In this document: piece by piece, positions 34,394 to 43,372 of the stretch | Layout of the letters: every line of letters starts with the position of its first letter | Numbering within the stretch: position 1 is the stretch's first letter | Source of the DNA: UBA11891 sp003533785 | Lineage (GTDB): Bacteria > Bacteroidota > Bacteroidia > Flavobacteriales > Flavobacteriaceae | DNA: 64,000 bases | Reading direction: 5' to 3' | NCBI GenBank assembly: GCA_949511625.1 | Contig: CATFEX010000015.1 | Coordinates: 7,057 to 71,056, forward strand | Position numbers and translations under genes: made by a program | The notes under the pieces: model-generated | Databases searched by the model: none | Seen by the model: the letters and a program-made list of their open reading frames with translations, nothing else | Told to the model about the DNA's origin: nothing

Positions 34394-34907
34394 ACTCCAG
34401 TCCGAACGTTTGCAGTTTTGTTCCTTAACTAAGAAGCACTTAAACCAAGTCTACAGGCTTCATTCTTTACCCCAAGTGGCGCAATACAACACGATTGGAA
34501 TCCCCAAAAATATTGCAGTAACACACAACGTTCTTCTAGGCAAGCTAGACCCCTCTAATTTTGCTGAGCACGGCTAGGTACTGTTTGATCAAGAGGGCCT
34601 ATTTATCGGGGAAATGGGATTGGTATTGGCACCCGAAAGGTTTCGAAAAGCAGAAATAAGTTACTCAATTCACCCCAATTGTTGGAACTACGGTTATGCT
34701 ACAGAAGCAGTAGAAAGGTTGATTCGGTTCGCCTTCGACACCTTGCAATTGCACCGAATCGAGGCAGGAGTTGCTGTGAGCAATAAAGCCTCCATTCGTG
34801 TTTTAGAAAAAGCAGGGCTACAGCGAGAGGGAAGGCACCGAAAAATTCTTCCTCTTCGTGACGGTTGGGAAGATAATTATAGTTACGGTATTCTTTCTTT
34901 TGATTAG
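34380..34907 (+). pseudogene. RimJ/RimL-type GNAT acetyltransferase gene interrupted by an in-frame TAG
   Basis: One continuous frame of 175 codons carries a single amber codon at 34575-34577 (codon 66, after AEHG). The parts fit one acetyltransferase: the N-terminus has IELQSERLQFCSLTKKHL, and the C-terminal part has GEMGLVL, GYATEAVERLIRFAF (acetyl-CoA loop) and NKASIRVLEKAGLQREG, typical of RimJ/RimL. A single TGG to TAG change would explain it, since the next residues VLFDQEG continue the alignment. It may be a recent null allele, a readthrough product or a base error. The downstream ATG at 34614 would give only the C-terminal 97 residues. Confidence 0.75.
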
Positions 34908-35092
34908 CCCGTTGATTAATAGAATGGGAATACCAGTAATTTTGGCGAGTACATCGGACTTCAAAAGGCTGCAAATTCAGAAATGGGAAGCGGAACGAAT
35001 TCCAAACCAGTTGATAAGATTTCCAATAAATCTAGGCTAAGAATTCCTATTCAGCACCCGATTTTTGTACTTTAGGAAGGCAATAAAATAAG

Positions 35093-35530
35093 ATGACAAG
35101 AGTCCCTATAATTAACGAAAGCCCTTTTGATCTGCCAGCCTATGCAACGCCTCAGTCAGCCGGATTGGATTTAAGAGCGCATCTCGCAGAGCCTTTGGAA
35201 CTGGCTCCATTGGAACAACAGATTGTAGGCACAGGCCTAAAAATTGCATTGCCGCAAGGACTGGAGGCCCAGGTGCGTCCCCGAAGCGGCCTTGCAGCAA
35301 AGTATGGAATTACGGTCTTAAATGCCCCAGGGACTATCGACGCCGATTATCGAGGAGAGATTGGAGTGATTTTAGTGAATCTCTCCAAGGAAGCCTACAC
35401 CCTTCAACCTGGAGAAAGAATTGCCCAATTGGTGATTGCGACTTATTCACAGGTGGCTTGGGAATTGACAGCAGAATTGAATGAAACCTCACGAGGCGTA
35501 TCTGGATTTGGAAGTACTGGAAAACAATAA
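35093..35530 (+). CDS. dut: Deoxyuridine 5'-triphosphate nucleotidohydrolase
   Basis: Trimeric dUTPase, 145 residues, cleaving dUTP to dUMP and pyrophosphate. The five motifs are visible: AGLDLRA (1), RPRSGLAAKYGI (2), NAPGTIDADYRGEIGVILVN (3), RIAQLVI (4) and the C-terminal RGVSGFGSTG (5, P-loop-like). Upstream lies about 185 bp without a convincing gene. It is 27 nt ahead of the nucleotidyltransferase gene. Confidence 0.96.
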   Translation: MTRVPIINESPFDLPAYATPQSAGLDLRAHLAEPLELAPLEQQIVGTGLKIALPQGLEAQVRPRSGLAAKYGITVLNAPGTIDADYRGEIGVILVNLSKEAYTLQPGERIAQLVIATYSQVAWELTAELNETSRGVSGFGSTGKQ

Positions 35531-35557
35531 TTTAGATCATATAAAGTCATTAATTAA

Positions 35558-36574
35558 TTGAAAATAATTGTACCCATGGCAGGACGTGGCTCACGGCTAC
35601 GCCCCCATAGCTTAACAACACCCAAACCGCTACTTCCAGTAGCAGGCAGCCCAATTGTCAATCAATTGGTCACTGAAATTGCTCGAGTGGTGAATACACC
35701 TATTGATGAAGTCGCTTTTATTCTCGGGGATCCAACATATTTTGGAAAGGAAGTTGTTCAACAACTTACGTCCCTAGCGGAAAGCTTGGGAGCGGAGGCC
35801 ACAATTTACCGTCAAAAAAAACCCCTAGGAACTGGTCACGCCATTATGTGTGCCGCGGATTCTCTTTCGGGTCCTGCCGTGGTGGCCTATGCCGACACCC
35901 TCATTCGAGCTGACTTTACTTTAGATCCTAAAGCGGACGCGGTGATATGGGTAAAATCGGTAGAAAACCCCGCAGCATACGGTGTTGTCGAATTGAATAA
36001 GGATCAAGAAATTGTGGGATTGGTTGAAAAACCACAGCGTTTCGTTTCCAACCAAGCGGTCATTGGAATTTATTATTTCAAAGACATTACTGTATTAAAG
36101 ACCAAGCTCAACAAAATCGTAAAGAGACAATTATTGCCGGGCCAAGAATACCAAATCAACGACGGGATTCTCGCGATGATGAAAGAGGGTTACCGTTTCT
36201 TTCCGGGTCAAGTTGAGGAATGGATGGATTGTGGAAACCCTCAAATTACACTTGAGACCAATACACGGATGCTTAAAATCCTTGATCAAGAAGAACAAGC
36301 TCTGATAGCACCTGATTTGGTTTTGGATAATAGTGAATTGATTCCCCCTTGTTTCATCGGTGAAGGCGTGGTGCTCAAGAACAGCACCGTGGGGCCCTAT
36401 GTGGCACTGGGGGACGGCAGTCAGGTTCATGGTAGCAAATTGAGCCACTGCTTGATTCAGAAAGAGACGGAAATTCACAACGCGGAATTGGCGCATGCCA
36501 TGATCGGGAATAAAGTGTATTTTGACGGCAACTTTAAAGAAGTGAACCTGGGCGATTATTCAAGCTTGAAATGA
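35558..36574 (+). CDS. Sugar-phosphate nucleotidyltransferase
   Basis: 338-residue NTP_transferase protein. The N-terminal signature VPMAGRGSRLRPHSLTTPKPLLPVAG binds the nucleotide and sugar phosphate; PLGTGHA and VVAYADTLI follow, and a C-terminal left-handed beta-helix-like part starts near residue 250 (IGEGVVLKNSTVGPYVALGDGSQV). It makes an NDP-sugar (dTDP-glucose or GDP-mannose type), but the exact product cannot be told. Start codon is TTG at 35558. It overlaps the DUF4292 lipoprotein gene by 4 nt. Confidence 0.85.
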   Translation: MKIIVPMAGRGSRLRPHSLTTPKPLLPVAGSPIVNQLVTEIARVVNTPIDEVAFILGDPTYFGKEVVQQLTSLAESLGAEATIYRQKKPLGTGHAIMCAADSLSGPAVVAYADTLIRADFTLDPKADAVIWVKSVENPAAYGVVELNKDQEIVGLVEKPQRFVSNQAVIGIYYFKDITVLKTKLNKIVKRQLLPGQEYQINDGILAMMKEGYRFFPGQVEEWMDCGNPQITLETNTRMLKILDQEEQALIAPDLVLDNSELIPPCFIGEGVVLKNSTVGPYVALGDGSQVHGSKLSHCLIQKETEIHNAELAHAMIGNKVYFDGNFKEVNLGDYSSLK

Positions 36575-37347
36575 GTTATAAAAGAATTTTAATATTGATT
36601 TTGACGGGGCTTTTCTGGGGAGGCTGTAAGTCGGTTGCCGTTTTGCCGACAAAGGCTCCAGTCAACAAAGTTGACTTAAAACTTTTGGCTAAAGAAATAC
36701 AAAAGCAGCACCCACAATTCAATCATCTCAGGGGTAGGCTCAAAGCCACCTACGACAATGGAAAAAACAAGCAACAAGTCGTCGTTAGTTTACGGATGAC
36801 TCAAAACCAAAAAATTTGGATGAGTGCCAATATGCTGATCCCAATCGCCAAACTTATGCTTACCCCCAAAGAAGTTCAGTTTTACGAAAAGTTTCAAAAA
36901 ACGTTTTTTGAGGGTGAGATAGCTTTTATCAATCGGTTATTCAACACTGAATTTGGATTTAAAAACATACAAGACCTCCTATTGGGAGTCCCAGTTCTAT
37001 TGCCTCAAAAGGGAAAGTGGCGACAAATCACCAACCCTATTGATTATGTTTTGACGCCCAGGGGGAGCCTAAAAGACCTCCAACCGACATACTTTGTCAA
37101 TCCGACAACCTTTCTTCTAAAAGAACAGCGATTTGTGTTGCCGCAGGGGCAAAACATACTATCCTTTAAGTATCCAGAATATCAGAACGTAGGCGGACAG
37201 AACCTTCCCAAGCGAGTCGAAATTTCTTATTTTGATGGCAAGCAGCTGTTGCAGTTGCAGTTGGAGTTTTCCCGGTTAACCTTCCCCAAAAAAATCACTT
37301 TCCCCTTTGAAATACCAGAAGGGTACCAACCCATCGTGCTGAAATGA
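36571..37347 (+). CDS. DUF4292 family lipoprotein
   Basis: 258 residues with a lipoprotein signal (ILILTGLFWGGC, Cys at residue 19). The mature protein has FNHLRGRLKATYDNG and SLRMTQNQKIWMSANMLIPIAKLMLTP, matching DUF4292, a Bacteroidota family with a LolA/LolB-like fold expected. A role in lipid or lipoprotein handling at the outer membrane is an inference from fold. It overlaps both neighbours by 4 nt and precedes the EnvC-like gene, a conserved pairing. Confidence 0.8.
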   Translation: MSYKRILILILTGLFWGGCKSVAVLPTKAPVNKVDLKLLAKEIQKQHPQFNHLRGRLKATYDNGKNKQQVVVSLRMTQNQKIWMSANMLIPIAKLMLTPKEVQFYEKFQKTFFEGEIAFINRLFNTEFGFKNIQDLLLGVPVLLPQKGKWRQITNPIDYVLTPRGSLKDLQPTYFVNPTTFLLKEQRFVLPQGQNILSFKYPEYQNVGGQNLPKRVEISYFDGKQLLQLQLEFSRLTFPKKITFPFEIPEGYQPIVLK

Positions 37348-38564
37348 TCTATCGAGTGTTTTCATTGATTGTTTTTATGCTGGTGCTTAGCCCGCCTGTA
37401 CTTGGACAGGAGAACAAAACGCGTCAACAAGAATTGGAAGCACAACGTCAACGCTTGCAAAAGGAAATCAAACAGATCAATCGGCTTTTGTACTCCAACC
37501 GATCACAGCGCAAATCAGCGGTGGGAGAGGTAGAGGATTTGGAAGTAAAACTCAACGTGCGTCAACGCCTGATCCAAGTGAGTAATCAACAGGCGAATTA
37601 TTTGACGCAACGCATCACAATTAACGAAAAAGAGATAGACCGACTTCGCAAAGAGGTTCAACAAGCCAAAGAGGACTATGCCAAAATGATTCAGGAATCG
37701 TATAAAAGTCAATCCGAACAAAACCGATTGATGTTTTTATTTTCTTCGGAAAATTTGTTGCAAGCCTATAAGCGCATTCAGTATATGAAACAGTATGCCC
37801 GATTTCGAAAACGCCAAGCTGTAGAAATCGCCGAAAAAACAGTCTTGCTTCAAGACCTCAATACAACGTTGATTGCACAGCGGGAACAAAAGAAAAAATT
37901 GATTAGTGAAAACCGGGTTGCTCAGCAGACGCTTAAGAAAGAAAGGCGACAGCAGCAAAGCATGATTCAACAACTCAGAAGGAAAAGCCGCAGCCTCACC
38001 GCTCAAATTCGTAAAAAACAACAGCAGTCAGATGCCATAGATCAAGAAATCCAACGCCTGATTCGTGAAGCCATTGCAGCATCTAACAAAAAAGCTGGAA
38101 AAAAAACAAAAGCTACTTTTGCTATGACCCCCGATGAAAAACTCATCGCGTCAAATATGGAAGCCAATCGAGGACGTTTGCCTTGGCCTGTAGTGGAAGG
38201 AGTCATCACGCAACGGTTCGGCACTCAGCCGCACCCTGTCGTTCGCACGACCATGATCAAAAGTACTGGGATCACCATCGCTACAGCCCCAGAAAGTGAC
38301 GCTAGAGCCGTCTTCGAAGGGGTGGTGATGTCAATCTTAAGTTTTAAAGGGAGCAACCCTACGGTCTTGGTTAAGCACGGAAATTACATCACTGCCTACA
38401 AAAACTTAGGGAAAGTATATGTGAAAAAAGGGGACAAGATTAAAACCAAACAAGCCGTTGGACAGGTGTTTACAAATCCAGTTGACGGCAAGACCAGTTT
38501 ACAGTTTAGCCTATTTCAGGCATCCAAACCCCAAAACCCCAAATTGTGGTTAGCCCGACTGTAA
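37344..38564 (+). CDS. EnvC-like murein hydrolase activator with degenerate M23 domain
   Basis: 406 residues: a signal peptide (cut near LGQEN), a long coiled coil (about 20-255, Gln/Lys/Arg/Glu-rich), and a C-terminal LytM (M23) domain. The catalytic residues are lost: where M23 enzymes have HxGxD the protein reads STGITIAT, and the final HxH is SLQFSLF. This matches EnvC/NlpD-type activators that switch on amidases during cell separation rather than cut peptidoglycan. It overlaps the DUF4292 gene by 4 nt. Confidence 0.85.
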   Translation: MIYRVFSLIVFMLVLSPPVLGQENKTRQQELEAQRQRLQKEIKQINRLLYSNRSQRKSAVGEVEDLEVKLNVRQRLIQVSNQQANYLTQRITINEKEIDRLRKEVQQAKEDYAKMIQESYKSQSEQNRLMFLFSSENLLQAYKRIQYMKQYARFRKRQAVEIAEKTVLLQDLNTTLIAQREQKKKLISENRVAQQTLKKERRQQQSMIQQLRRKSRSLTAQIRKKQQQSDAIDQEIQRLIREAIAASNKKAGKKTKATFAMTPDEKLIASNMEANRGRLPWPVVEGVITQRFGTQPHPVVRTTMIKSTGITIATAPESDARAVFEGVVMSILSFKGSNPTVLVKHGNYITAYKNLGKVYVKKGDKIKTKQAVGQVFTNPVDGKTSLQFSLFQASKPQNPKLWLARL

Positions 38565-38585
38565 GGAAACAGAAATTACTCGAGA

Positions 38586-39575
38586 TTAATTTTCTTCCAA
38601 ATACCAAGCTTCTTCTTCGAGGGTATACTTGATATAATAAAGCAAATTAATAGCTTCTTTTTTCGAGGTGTATCTTCCATAAGCGACACGATGTAATCCC
38701 TCTGGGTTAATGACAGCATAAGCAGCAGAATAGCCTTGGGATTTCAAATCTTCCAATTTGCGTTCGGCATTATTCATGTCTCGAAAGGTACCAGCAATGA
38801 TACTGAAGTACGGTTGATCCAATTCAGAGACCGATTCGGAGTCGTACGCAACACCCTCTTCAGCGGCCAGATTGAGCTCAATCTTGGAAAGGGCCCCTAA
38901 ATCAAAGGTGGCTTTGGCGACATTGGATTGGATTCTTTTTTGGGCCAATTCTTGATTTTTGGCTCGTTCGCTTTGTAGATACTGATCACCAAAGTAATAG
39001 CCTCCACCAGCAAGGGCAACGCCCAAAATGCCAATGACAGCATAGCGTAATACAGAGGAGCCTCCCTTGGTTTCTTTATCCTCGGGGGTAAACATTAAAT
39101 TTTCATTATTCTCTTCCATAATTGAAAAGACTTTTAAAGGTTCTGTTTTTTTTGCCACAGGCACCAAGGGTGTCCGGGTAAACATACGTAGTCCAAACGC
39201 ATCTTTGTCGTAATTTATTTTACCGTAAGGTAAAAATTCTATTTTTTTGGCTGCATTTAGGCGCATTTCACCCAAATTACCCAGGCTAAGGGGCTGTGTT
39301 TGAAGTTTTTGTTTCCAAACAATAACTTCTTTTTCAATCAAACGCAAGGCCCCTTCGTAGGAAAGTTCCTGCTTTTGTGCCATATAATGGGCCAGCACAC
39401 CATCATTGTTTTTCAAAAGGGTATTAAAAGTCAGTTCGCGACGAAAAGGACGAAATACCCCATTGGAATAATCAATTTCCACTGGAAAAGAACGGGTAAC
39501 AAAAGCCCCAAAATCGGGAATGGTTACACATTCGTATTGATACAATAATTCTCGCAAATAATACGCTAGACTCAT
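38586..39575 (-). CDS. HU-CCDC81 and SPOR domain membrane protein
   Basis: 329 residues: an N-terminal HU-CCDC81 domain (YLRELLYQYECVTIPDFGAFVTR, residues 6-28 and on), one transmembrane helix at about 177-195 (YAVIGILGVALAGGGYYFG), and a C-terminal SPOR domain (about 255-325, YFSIIAGTFRDMNNAERKLEDL...AYGRYTSKKEA) that binds denuded peptidoglycan at division sites. The HU-like part suggests a DNA- or protein-binding cytoplasmic end. It is common in Bacteroidota and has no known mechanism. It lies convergent with the EnvC-like gene and may work with it in division. Confidence 0.85.
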   Translation of the reverse strand: MSLAYYLRELLYQYECVTIPDFGAFVTRSFPVEIDYSNGVFRPFRRELTFNTLLKNNDGVLAHYMAQKQELSYEGALRLIEKEVIVWKQKLQTQPLSLGNLGEMRLNAAKKIEFLPYGKINYDKDAFGLRMFTRTPLVPVAKKTEPLKVFSIMEENNENLMFTPEDKETKGGSSVLRYAVIGILGVALAGGGYYFGDQYLQSERAKNQELAQKRIQSNVAKATFDLGALSKIELNLAAEEGVAYDSESVSELDQPYFSIIAGTFRDMNNAERKLEDLKSQGYSAAYAVINPEGLHRVAYGRYTSKKEAINLLYYIKYTLEEEAWYLEEN

Positions 39576-39580
39576 CTTTT

Positions 39581-39610
39581 CAAATGTAGGAAAACCCTTT
39601 GGTATTCAAA
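39581..39610 (-). promoter_or_regulatory. Promoter of the HU-CCDC81/SPOR gene, 5 nt from the ATG
   Basis: On the minus strand TTTG (39610-39607), 18 bp, then TACATTTG (39588-39581), an exact -7 match. The -7 box ends 5 nt before the ATG, suggesting little or no 5' leader. Confidence 0.6.
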
Positions 39611-39656
39611 ACGAGAAAAAACGAAACTTCGTATTTTAGTAGCAACCCCAATTTTT

Positions 39657-40742
39657 ATGAACAGACTGACTGCTTGTTTGACCTTGAGACTCCTCCCTGG
39701 AATTGGCCCCATCACTGCACAAAAGCTAGTGCATACTTATGGAAGCCCAGAGGCCATTTTTGATGCTCAACCCCACCCTGAAAAAGTACCTAACGAACGT
39801 TTGCGAAAACTCTTGGAAAAGGCTCGTTCGGTTCAAAAGGAAGTCGCAAGCATAAAAGAGTGGATGAAAAAAGAAGCCTTAATCCCCTTACTCTGGGGAA
39901 CAGAAGCCTATCCATTGGCCTTAGCGCGATGTCCAGACGCTCCGCTATTGCTATTTTGTCGCGGGGAATTGGATTGGGAAGGGCGCCGCTGGTTGGCAGT
40001 AGTAGGGACCCGTCGTCCATCGGCTTATGGAGAAAAGAGCTGCCGAGCCCTCTTGGAAGCCATACAGCCCTACAATCCCGTTATTGTCTCTGGCTTAGCT
40101 TATGGAATTGATGCCGTAGCACATCAAACTGCTCTCGATTTGAAATTGGATACCGTCGCATGTCTGCCTCATGCTTTTGGACAGCCGATTTATCCAGCAC
40201 CGCATCAAAAGCTGTCCGTACGAATAGCACAACAGGGTGCTTTAGTATCGGACTTCATTCCGACACAGGGATTTGAACGCGGGCATTTTATTCAACGAAA
40301 CCGACTCATCGCAGGTCTGTGTGAAGCGACGCTGGTTATTGAAACAGGAGAAAAAGGCGGGAGTTTAATCACGGCCAATTTTGCCAGTCAATACGATCGC
40401 GAGCTCTATGCTTTGCCGGGGCCTATTCATTCCCAACAGAGCAGAGGCTGCCATGCTTTAATCCAATCCCGACAGGCAGAATTGATTGACTCGGTTGAGG
40501 TTCTCATCGAATCTCTGGGCTGGGCTGGCCTACAAAACCCAAAACAAATAAGGATCCCGCTGGATTTGAGTCCAACCGGAGAAAAACTCTACAAACGAAT
40601 GCTTCATAACGGAAAACAGAGCTTGGATAAATTAGCCAAGGCAGAAGGACTGTCTATTTCGGAGACGGCCATTGTTCTGATGGAATTGGAAATGAAAAAG
40701 GTGGTTCGCCCGCTGCCAGGGAAATACTTCGAGCTCCGCTAG
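39657..40742 (+). CDS. dprA: DNA-processing protein DprA
   Basis: 361-residue DprA/Smf protein, which loads RecA on incoming single-stranded DNA in natural transformation. N-terminal helix-hairpin-helix (LRLLPGIGPITAQKLVHTYGSP), then the Rossmann fold with VVGTRRPSAYGE, SGLAYGIDAVAH (from about residue 145) and HFIQRNRLIAGL (about 211-222), and a C-terminal winged helix (LDKLAKAEGLSISETAIVLMELEMKKVV). Its 3' end overlaps trpS (convergent) by 4 nt. Confidence 0.94.
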   Translation: MNRLTACLTLRLLPGIGPITAQKLVHTYGSPEAIFDAQPHPEKVPNERLRKLLEKARSVQKEVASIKEWMKKEALIPLLWGTEAYPLALARCPDAPLLLFCRGELDWEGRRWLAVVGTRRPSAYGEKSCRALLEAIQPYNPVIVSGLAYGIDAVAHQTALDLKLDTVACLPHAFGQPIYPAPHQKLSVRIAQQGALVSDFIPTQGFERGHFIQRNRLIAGLCEATLVIETGEKGGSLITANFASQYDRELYALPGPIHSQQSRGCHALIQSRQAELIDSVEVLIESLGWAGLQNPKQIRIPLDLSPTGEKLYKRMLHNGKQSLDKLAKAEGLSISETAIVLMELEMKKVVRPLPGKYFELR

Positions 40743-41707
40743 TAGCCCACTTTTTTTCGAACGCGCAGCAGGACTTCATTGGCAATTTCTCGAGCTCGGT
40801 CAGCGCCTTTGGCCAGAGCAATCTCAATTTCTTGAGGATGTTCCATATAGTAGTCGAACAGCTTACGTTCTTCAGTAAATCGTGAGCAAATTAGTTCGTA
40901 TAGGGCTTGCTTGGCATGTCCATAGCCCATGCCCCCTGCCAAATAATCTTTGCGTAGGGCGGCGGTTTGTATAGCGTCTGCCAACAATTCATAGAGGGCA
41001 AACACATTACAGGAGTCGGGATTTTTCGGTTCTTCCAAGGGGGTGCTGTCGGTTTGAATCTTCATCACTTGTTTTCGCAAAGCGGTGTCGGCTAAAAAGA
41101 TATTGAGGGTATTCTCTTTGGATTTACTCATTTTTTGTCCATCAGTACCGGGGATGTATTGTGCTTCCTTTTGAACAGAGGCCTGGGGAAGGACAAAAGT
41201 TTCCCCCATCTGGTTGTTGAATCGAGTGGCTACATCTCGCGTCATTTCCAGATGCTGCAACTGATCTTTTCCCACCGGAACCACTTCAGCGTCGTACAGC
41301 AATATATCGGCGGCCATCAGCATGGGGTAACTAAACAAACCGGCATTGACGTCGGACAAGCGATCTGCTTTGTCTTTGAAGGAATGTGCTAGGGTCAGGC
41401 GTTGGTAGGGGAAGTAGCAGCTGAGGTACCAGGCGAGTTCTGTGGTTTGGCTGACGTCACTTTGGCGATAGAACACGGTTTTCTCAGTATCGAGGCCGCA
41501 GGCCAACCAGGCTGCCGCGGTAGCTCGAGTATTATCACGGAGGGTCGCTCCTTCTTTGATCTGCGTGAGGGAATGCAAGTCCGCAATAAAAAGAAAAGAT
41601 TCATCGGCGGAAGCTTTTGACAGTTCAATAGCCGGAAGGATAGCGCCAAGAAGGTTACCGAGATGCGGAGTACCTGTGGATTGTACGCCAGTAAGAACTC
41701 GTGCCAT
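40739..41707 (-). CDS. trpS: Tryptophanyl-tRNA synthetase
   Basis: Class I synthetase, 322 residues. HIGH-type motif TPHLGN at residues 13-18 (within GVQSTGTPHLGNLLGA) and the KMSKS loop at about 190-195 (DGQKMSKSKENT). It is convergent with dprA and divergent from plsC. Confidence 0.96.
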   Translation of the reverse strand: MARVLTGVQSTGTPHLGNLLGAILPAIELSKASADESFLFIADLHSLTQIKEGATLRDNTRATAAAWLACGLDTEKTVFYRQSDVSQTTELAWYLSCYFPYQRLTLAHSFKDKADRLSDVNAGLFSYPMLMAADILLYDAEVVPVGKDQLQHLEMTRDVATRFNNQMGETFVLPQASVQKEAQYIPGTDGQKMSKSKENTLNIFLADTALRKQVMKIQTDSTPLEEPKNPDSCNVFALYELLADAIQTAALRKDYLAGGMGYGHAKQALYELICSRFTEERKLFDYYMEHPQEIEIALAKGADRAREIANEVLLRVRKKVGY

Positions 41708-41732
41708 AAGAATGCTGAATATTAGTGATTCA

Positions 41733-41740
41733 CAAAGATA
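41733..41740 (-). promoter_or_regulatory. -7 promoter element of trpS
   Basis: TATCTTTG on the minus strand, an exact TAnnTTTG match 25 nt before the trpS ATG. Confidence 0.55.
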
Positions 41741-41792
41741 TTTTTTTTGATCGGCGCACCCAAAAGCCAGCCGTCCATTTCTAAAAAAAAGC

Positions 41793-41800
41793 TACTTTTG
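41793..41800 (+). promoter_or_regulatory. -7 promoter element of plsC, 4 nt from the ATG
   Basis: TACTTTTG, an exact TAnnTTTG match. Only GTCC separates it from the plsC ATG, so the transcript would be near-leaderless. Confidence 0.6.
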
Positions 41801-41804
41801 GTCC

Positions 41805-42590
41805 ATGCGTCGTATACTATTAATTGTATGGCGGGTTTGGTTCTATACGCTGGCGGCAATTCCCGTATTGGTCTTGTTCCCCCTCTTGGTGGTCTTGGTT
41901 TTTTTACCCAATGGGTATCCCTCCATTTTTTGGATTGCCCGCAATATTTGGTCTCCTTTTATTTTGATTGGAACAGGTTTTTGGACGCAAATCAAAAATA
42001 TTTCTGGCGCCAAGCACAATCAAAGCTACCTGCTCATCGCCAATCACACCAGTTATATCGATCCTTTTTTAATTTTACGGGCCTGGAAAACACCTTTTGT
42101 CTTTGTGGGAAAAAAAGAATTGGTTGAGATTCCGATTTTCGGATTCATCTACAAACGCGCCGCCATCATGGTCGATCGCTCGGACAAGAAGAGTCGGTTT
42201 GCGGTATATGGCTTGGCCAACAAGGTGATTCATGGAGGCTATAGCGTGTGTATTTTTCCCGAAAAAGATTATTTGGATGAAGCCATCCTATTGAACGAAT
42301 TCAAACGGGGAGCTTTTAAATTGGCGATTGAACACCAGTTGCCTATTCTACCGATGGTCTTCTACGATCCCAAGCGAATGTTTCCTTGGCACACCTATTT
42401 TGGGTTTCCAGGGGTGATGCGGATTGAGATTCACCCTCCCTTTGAGACGGAAGGCTATACGGAAGAGGACATTCTTGAGTTGCAAAAAAAAGCACGAGAA
42501 TTCATTCATGGGAAACTTTTGGCTGACCCCAAGCAGCGAGCAGTAACCGCCGTAGGGAAATGGGAAAGCCTTTATCCTTCTGGCAGGTAG
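41805..42590 (+). CDS. plsC: 1-acyl-sn-glycerol-3-phosphate acyltransferase family protein
   Basis: 261-residue acyltransferase with an N-terminal membrane anchor (about 1-45). Motif I NHTSYID at residues 80-86 holds the catalytic His81-x4-Asp86; motif III is CIFPEKDY (Phe151-Pro152-Glu153), replacing the usual FPEGTR. It likely acylates lysophosphatidic acid to phosphatidic acid in membrane lipid synthesis; acylation of another lipid (such as ornithine lipids) is not excluded. It has its own promoter and converges on the phzF gene with a 19-nt overlap. Confidence 0.82.
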   Translation: MRRILLIVWRVWFYTLAAIPVLVLFPLLVVLVFLPNGYPSIFWIARNIWSPFILIGTGFWTQIKNISGAKHNQSYLLIANHTSYIDPFLILRAWKTPFVFVGKKELVEIPIFGFIYKRAAIMVDRSDKKSRFAVYGLANKVIHGGYSVCIFPEKDYLDEAILLNEFKRGAFKLAIEHQLPILPMVFYDPKRMFPWHTYFGFPGVMRIEIHPPFETEGYTEEDILELQKKAREFIHGKLLADPKQRAVTAVGKWESLYPSGR

Positions 42591-43369
42591 ATCTCTCCTT
42601 TTAGGTAGAGTTGAGCATGCCCTCCTATCCGAACGCGATCGCCCAAATCTTCACAATCCAATACCCCTTTGCGAGCTGAAATTTGCTGCGCTTTCATACG
42701 TTTTTTCCCCAGTTTGGGTGCCCAAAGGGGAATCAAGGAAGTGTGGGCCGAGCCCGTTACATAGTCTTCATCCACTCCGGTTTGCGGAGCAAAGAACCGA
42801 GAGACAAAATCCACCGTATCTCCTGCAGCAGTAACAATCAAGCCGCGTTCGCCCAACTGTTGGATCCACTGCATATTGGGTTGCAATGCCGCCACGGCGG
42901 TTTCGTTTTCCACCACAACCATAAAATCAGTTTCGCCTTTCCAATATTCTAGTGGCACAACACCCAAGCTTTGTTCGGCACCATCCAGCGGGGAGATAGG
43001 GGCGATGCGATCTGTTGGGAAATTGAGAAAGAGTTGCTCACCTTCTTGTTGGACGCTAAGCCGCCCTTTGTTGAGGGTCTGAAACCGGAGGGTTTCCTGC
43101 GAGACTTTCAATACATTTTTAAGCACATAAGCAGCTGCCAAGGTGGCGTGACCACAGAGGTCTACCTCCACATCGGGAGTAAACCAGCGAATGTGATATT
43201 CTTCGCCTTTGGGAACGACAAACGCCGTTTCCGCTAAATTGTTTTCATTTCCAATGGCCTGCATTTGGGAATCAGGCAACCAATCCTCAAGCACGCACAC
43301 GGCGGCAGGATTGCCTCCAAACACCCGGTCGGTAAAGGCGTCTACTTGATAGAGCGTGAGCACAGACAT
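42572..43369 (-). CDS. PhzF family isomerase-like protein
   Basis: 265 residues with the PhzF fold: VDAFTDRVFGGNPAAVCVLEDWL at the start, NENNLAETAFV with the catalytic-type Glu, HIRWFTPDVEVDLCGHATLAAAYVL in the N-domain, and DEDYVTGSAHTSLIPLWA in the C-domain. PhzF of phenazine synthesis is an isomerase, but most members have other, unknown roles; no phenazine genes are present. It starts 3 nt after the recA stop, so it is co-transcribed with recA. Confidence 0.85.
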   Translation of the reverse strand: MSVLTLYQVDAFTDRVFGGNPAAVCVLEDWLPDSQMQAIGNENNLAETAFVVPKGEEYHIRWFTPDVEVDLCGHATLAAAYVLKNVLKVSQETLRFQTLNKGRLSVQQEGEQLFLNFPTDRIAPISPLDGAEQSLGVVPLEYWKGETDFMVVVENETAVAALQPNMQWIQQLGERGLIVTAAGDTVDFVSRFFAPQTGVDEDYVTGSAHTSLIPLWAPKLGKKRMKAQQISARKGVLDCEDLGDRVRIGGHAQLYLKGEIYLPEG

Positions 43370-43372
43370 GTT

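Noticed and set aside
34918..35040. Short frame upstream of dut (ILASTSDFKRLQIQKW)
   Set aside because: Resembles a Maf-like start only in a few residues, with no further match; probably not a gene.
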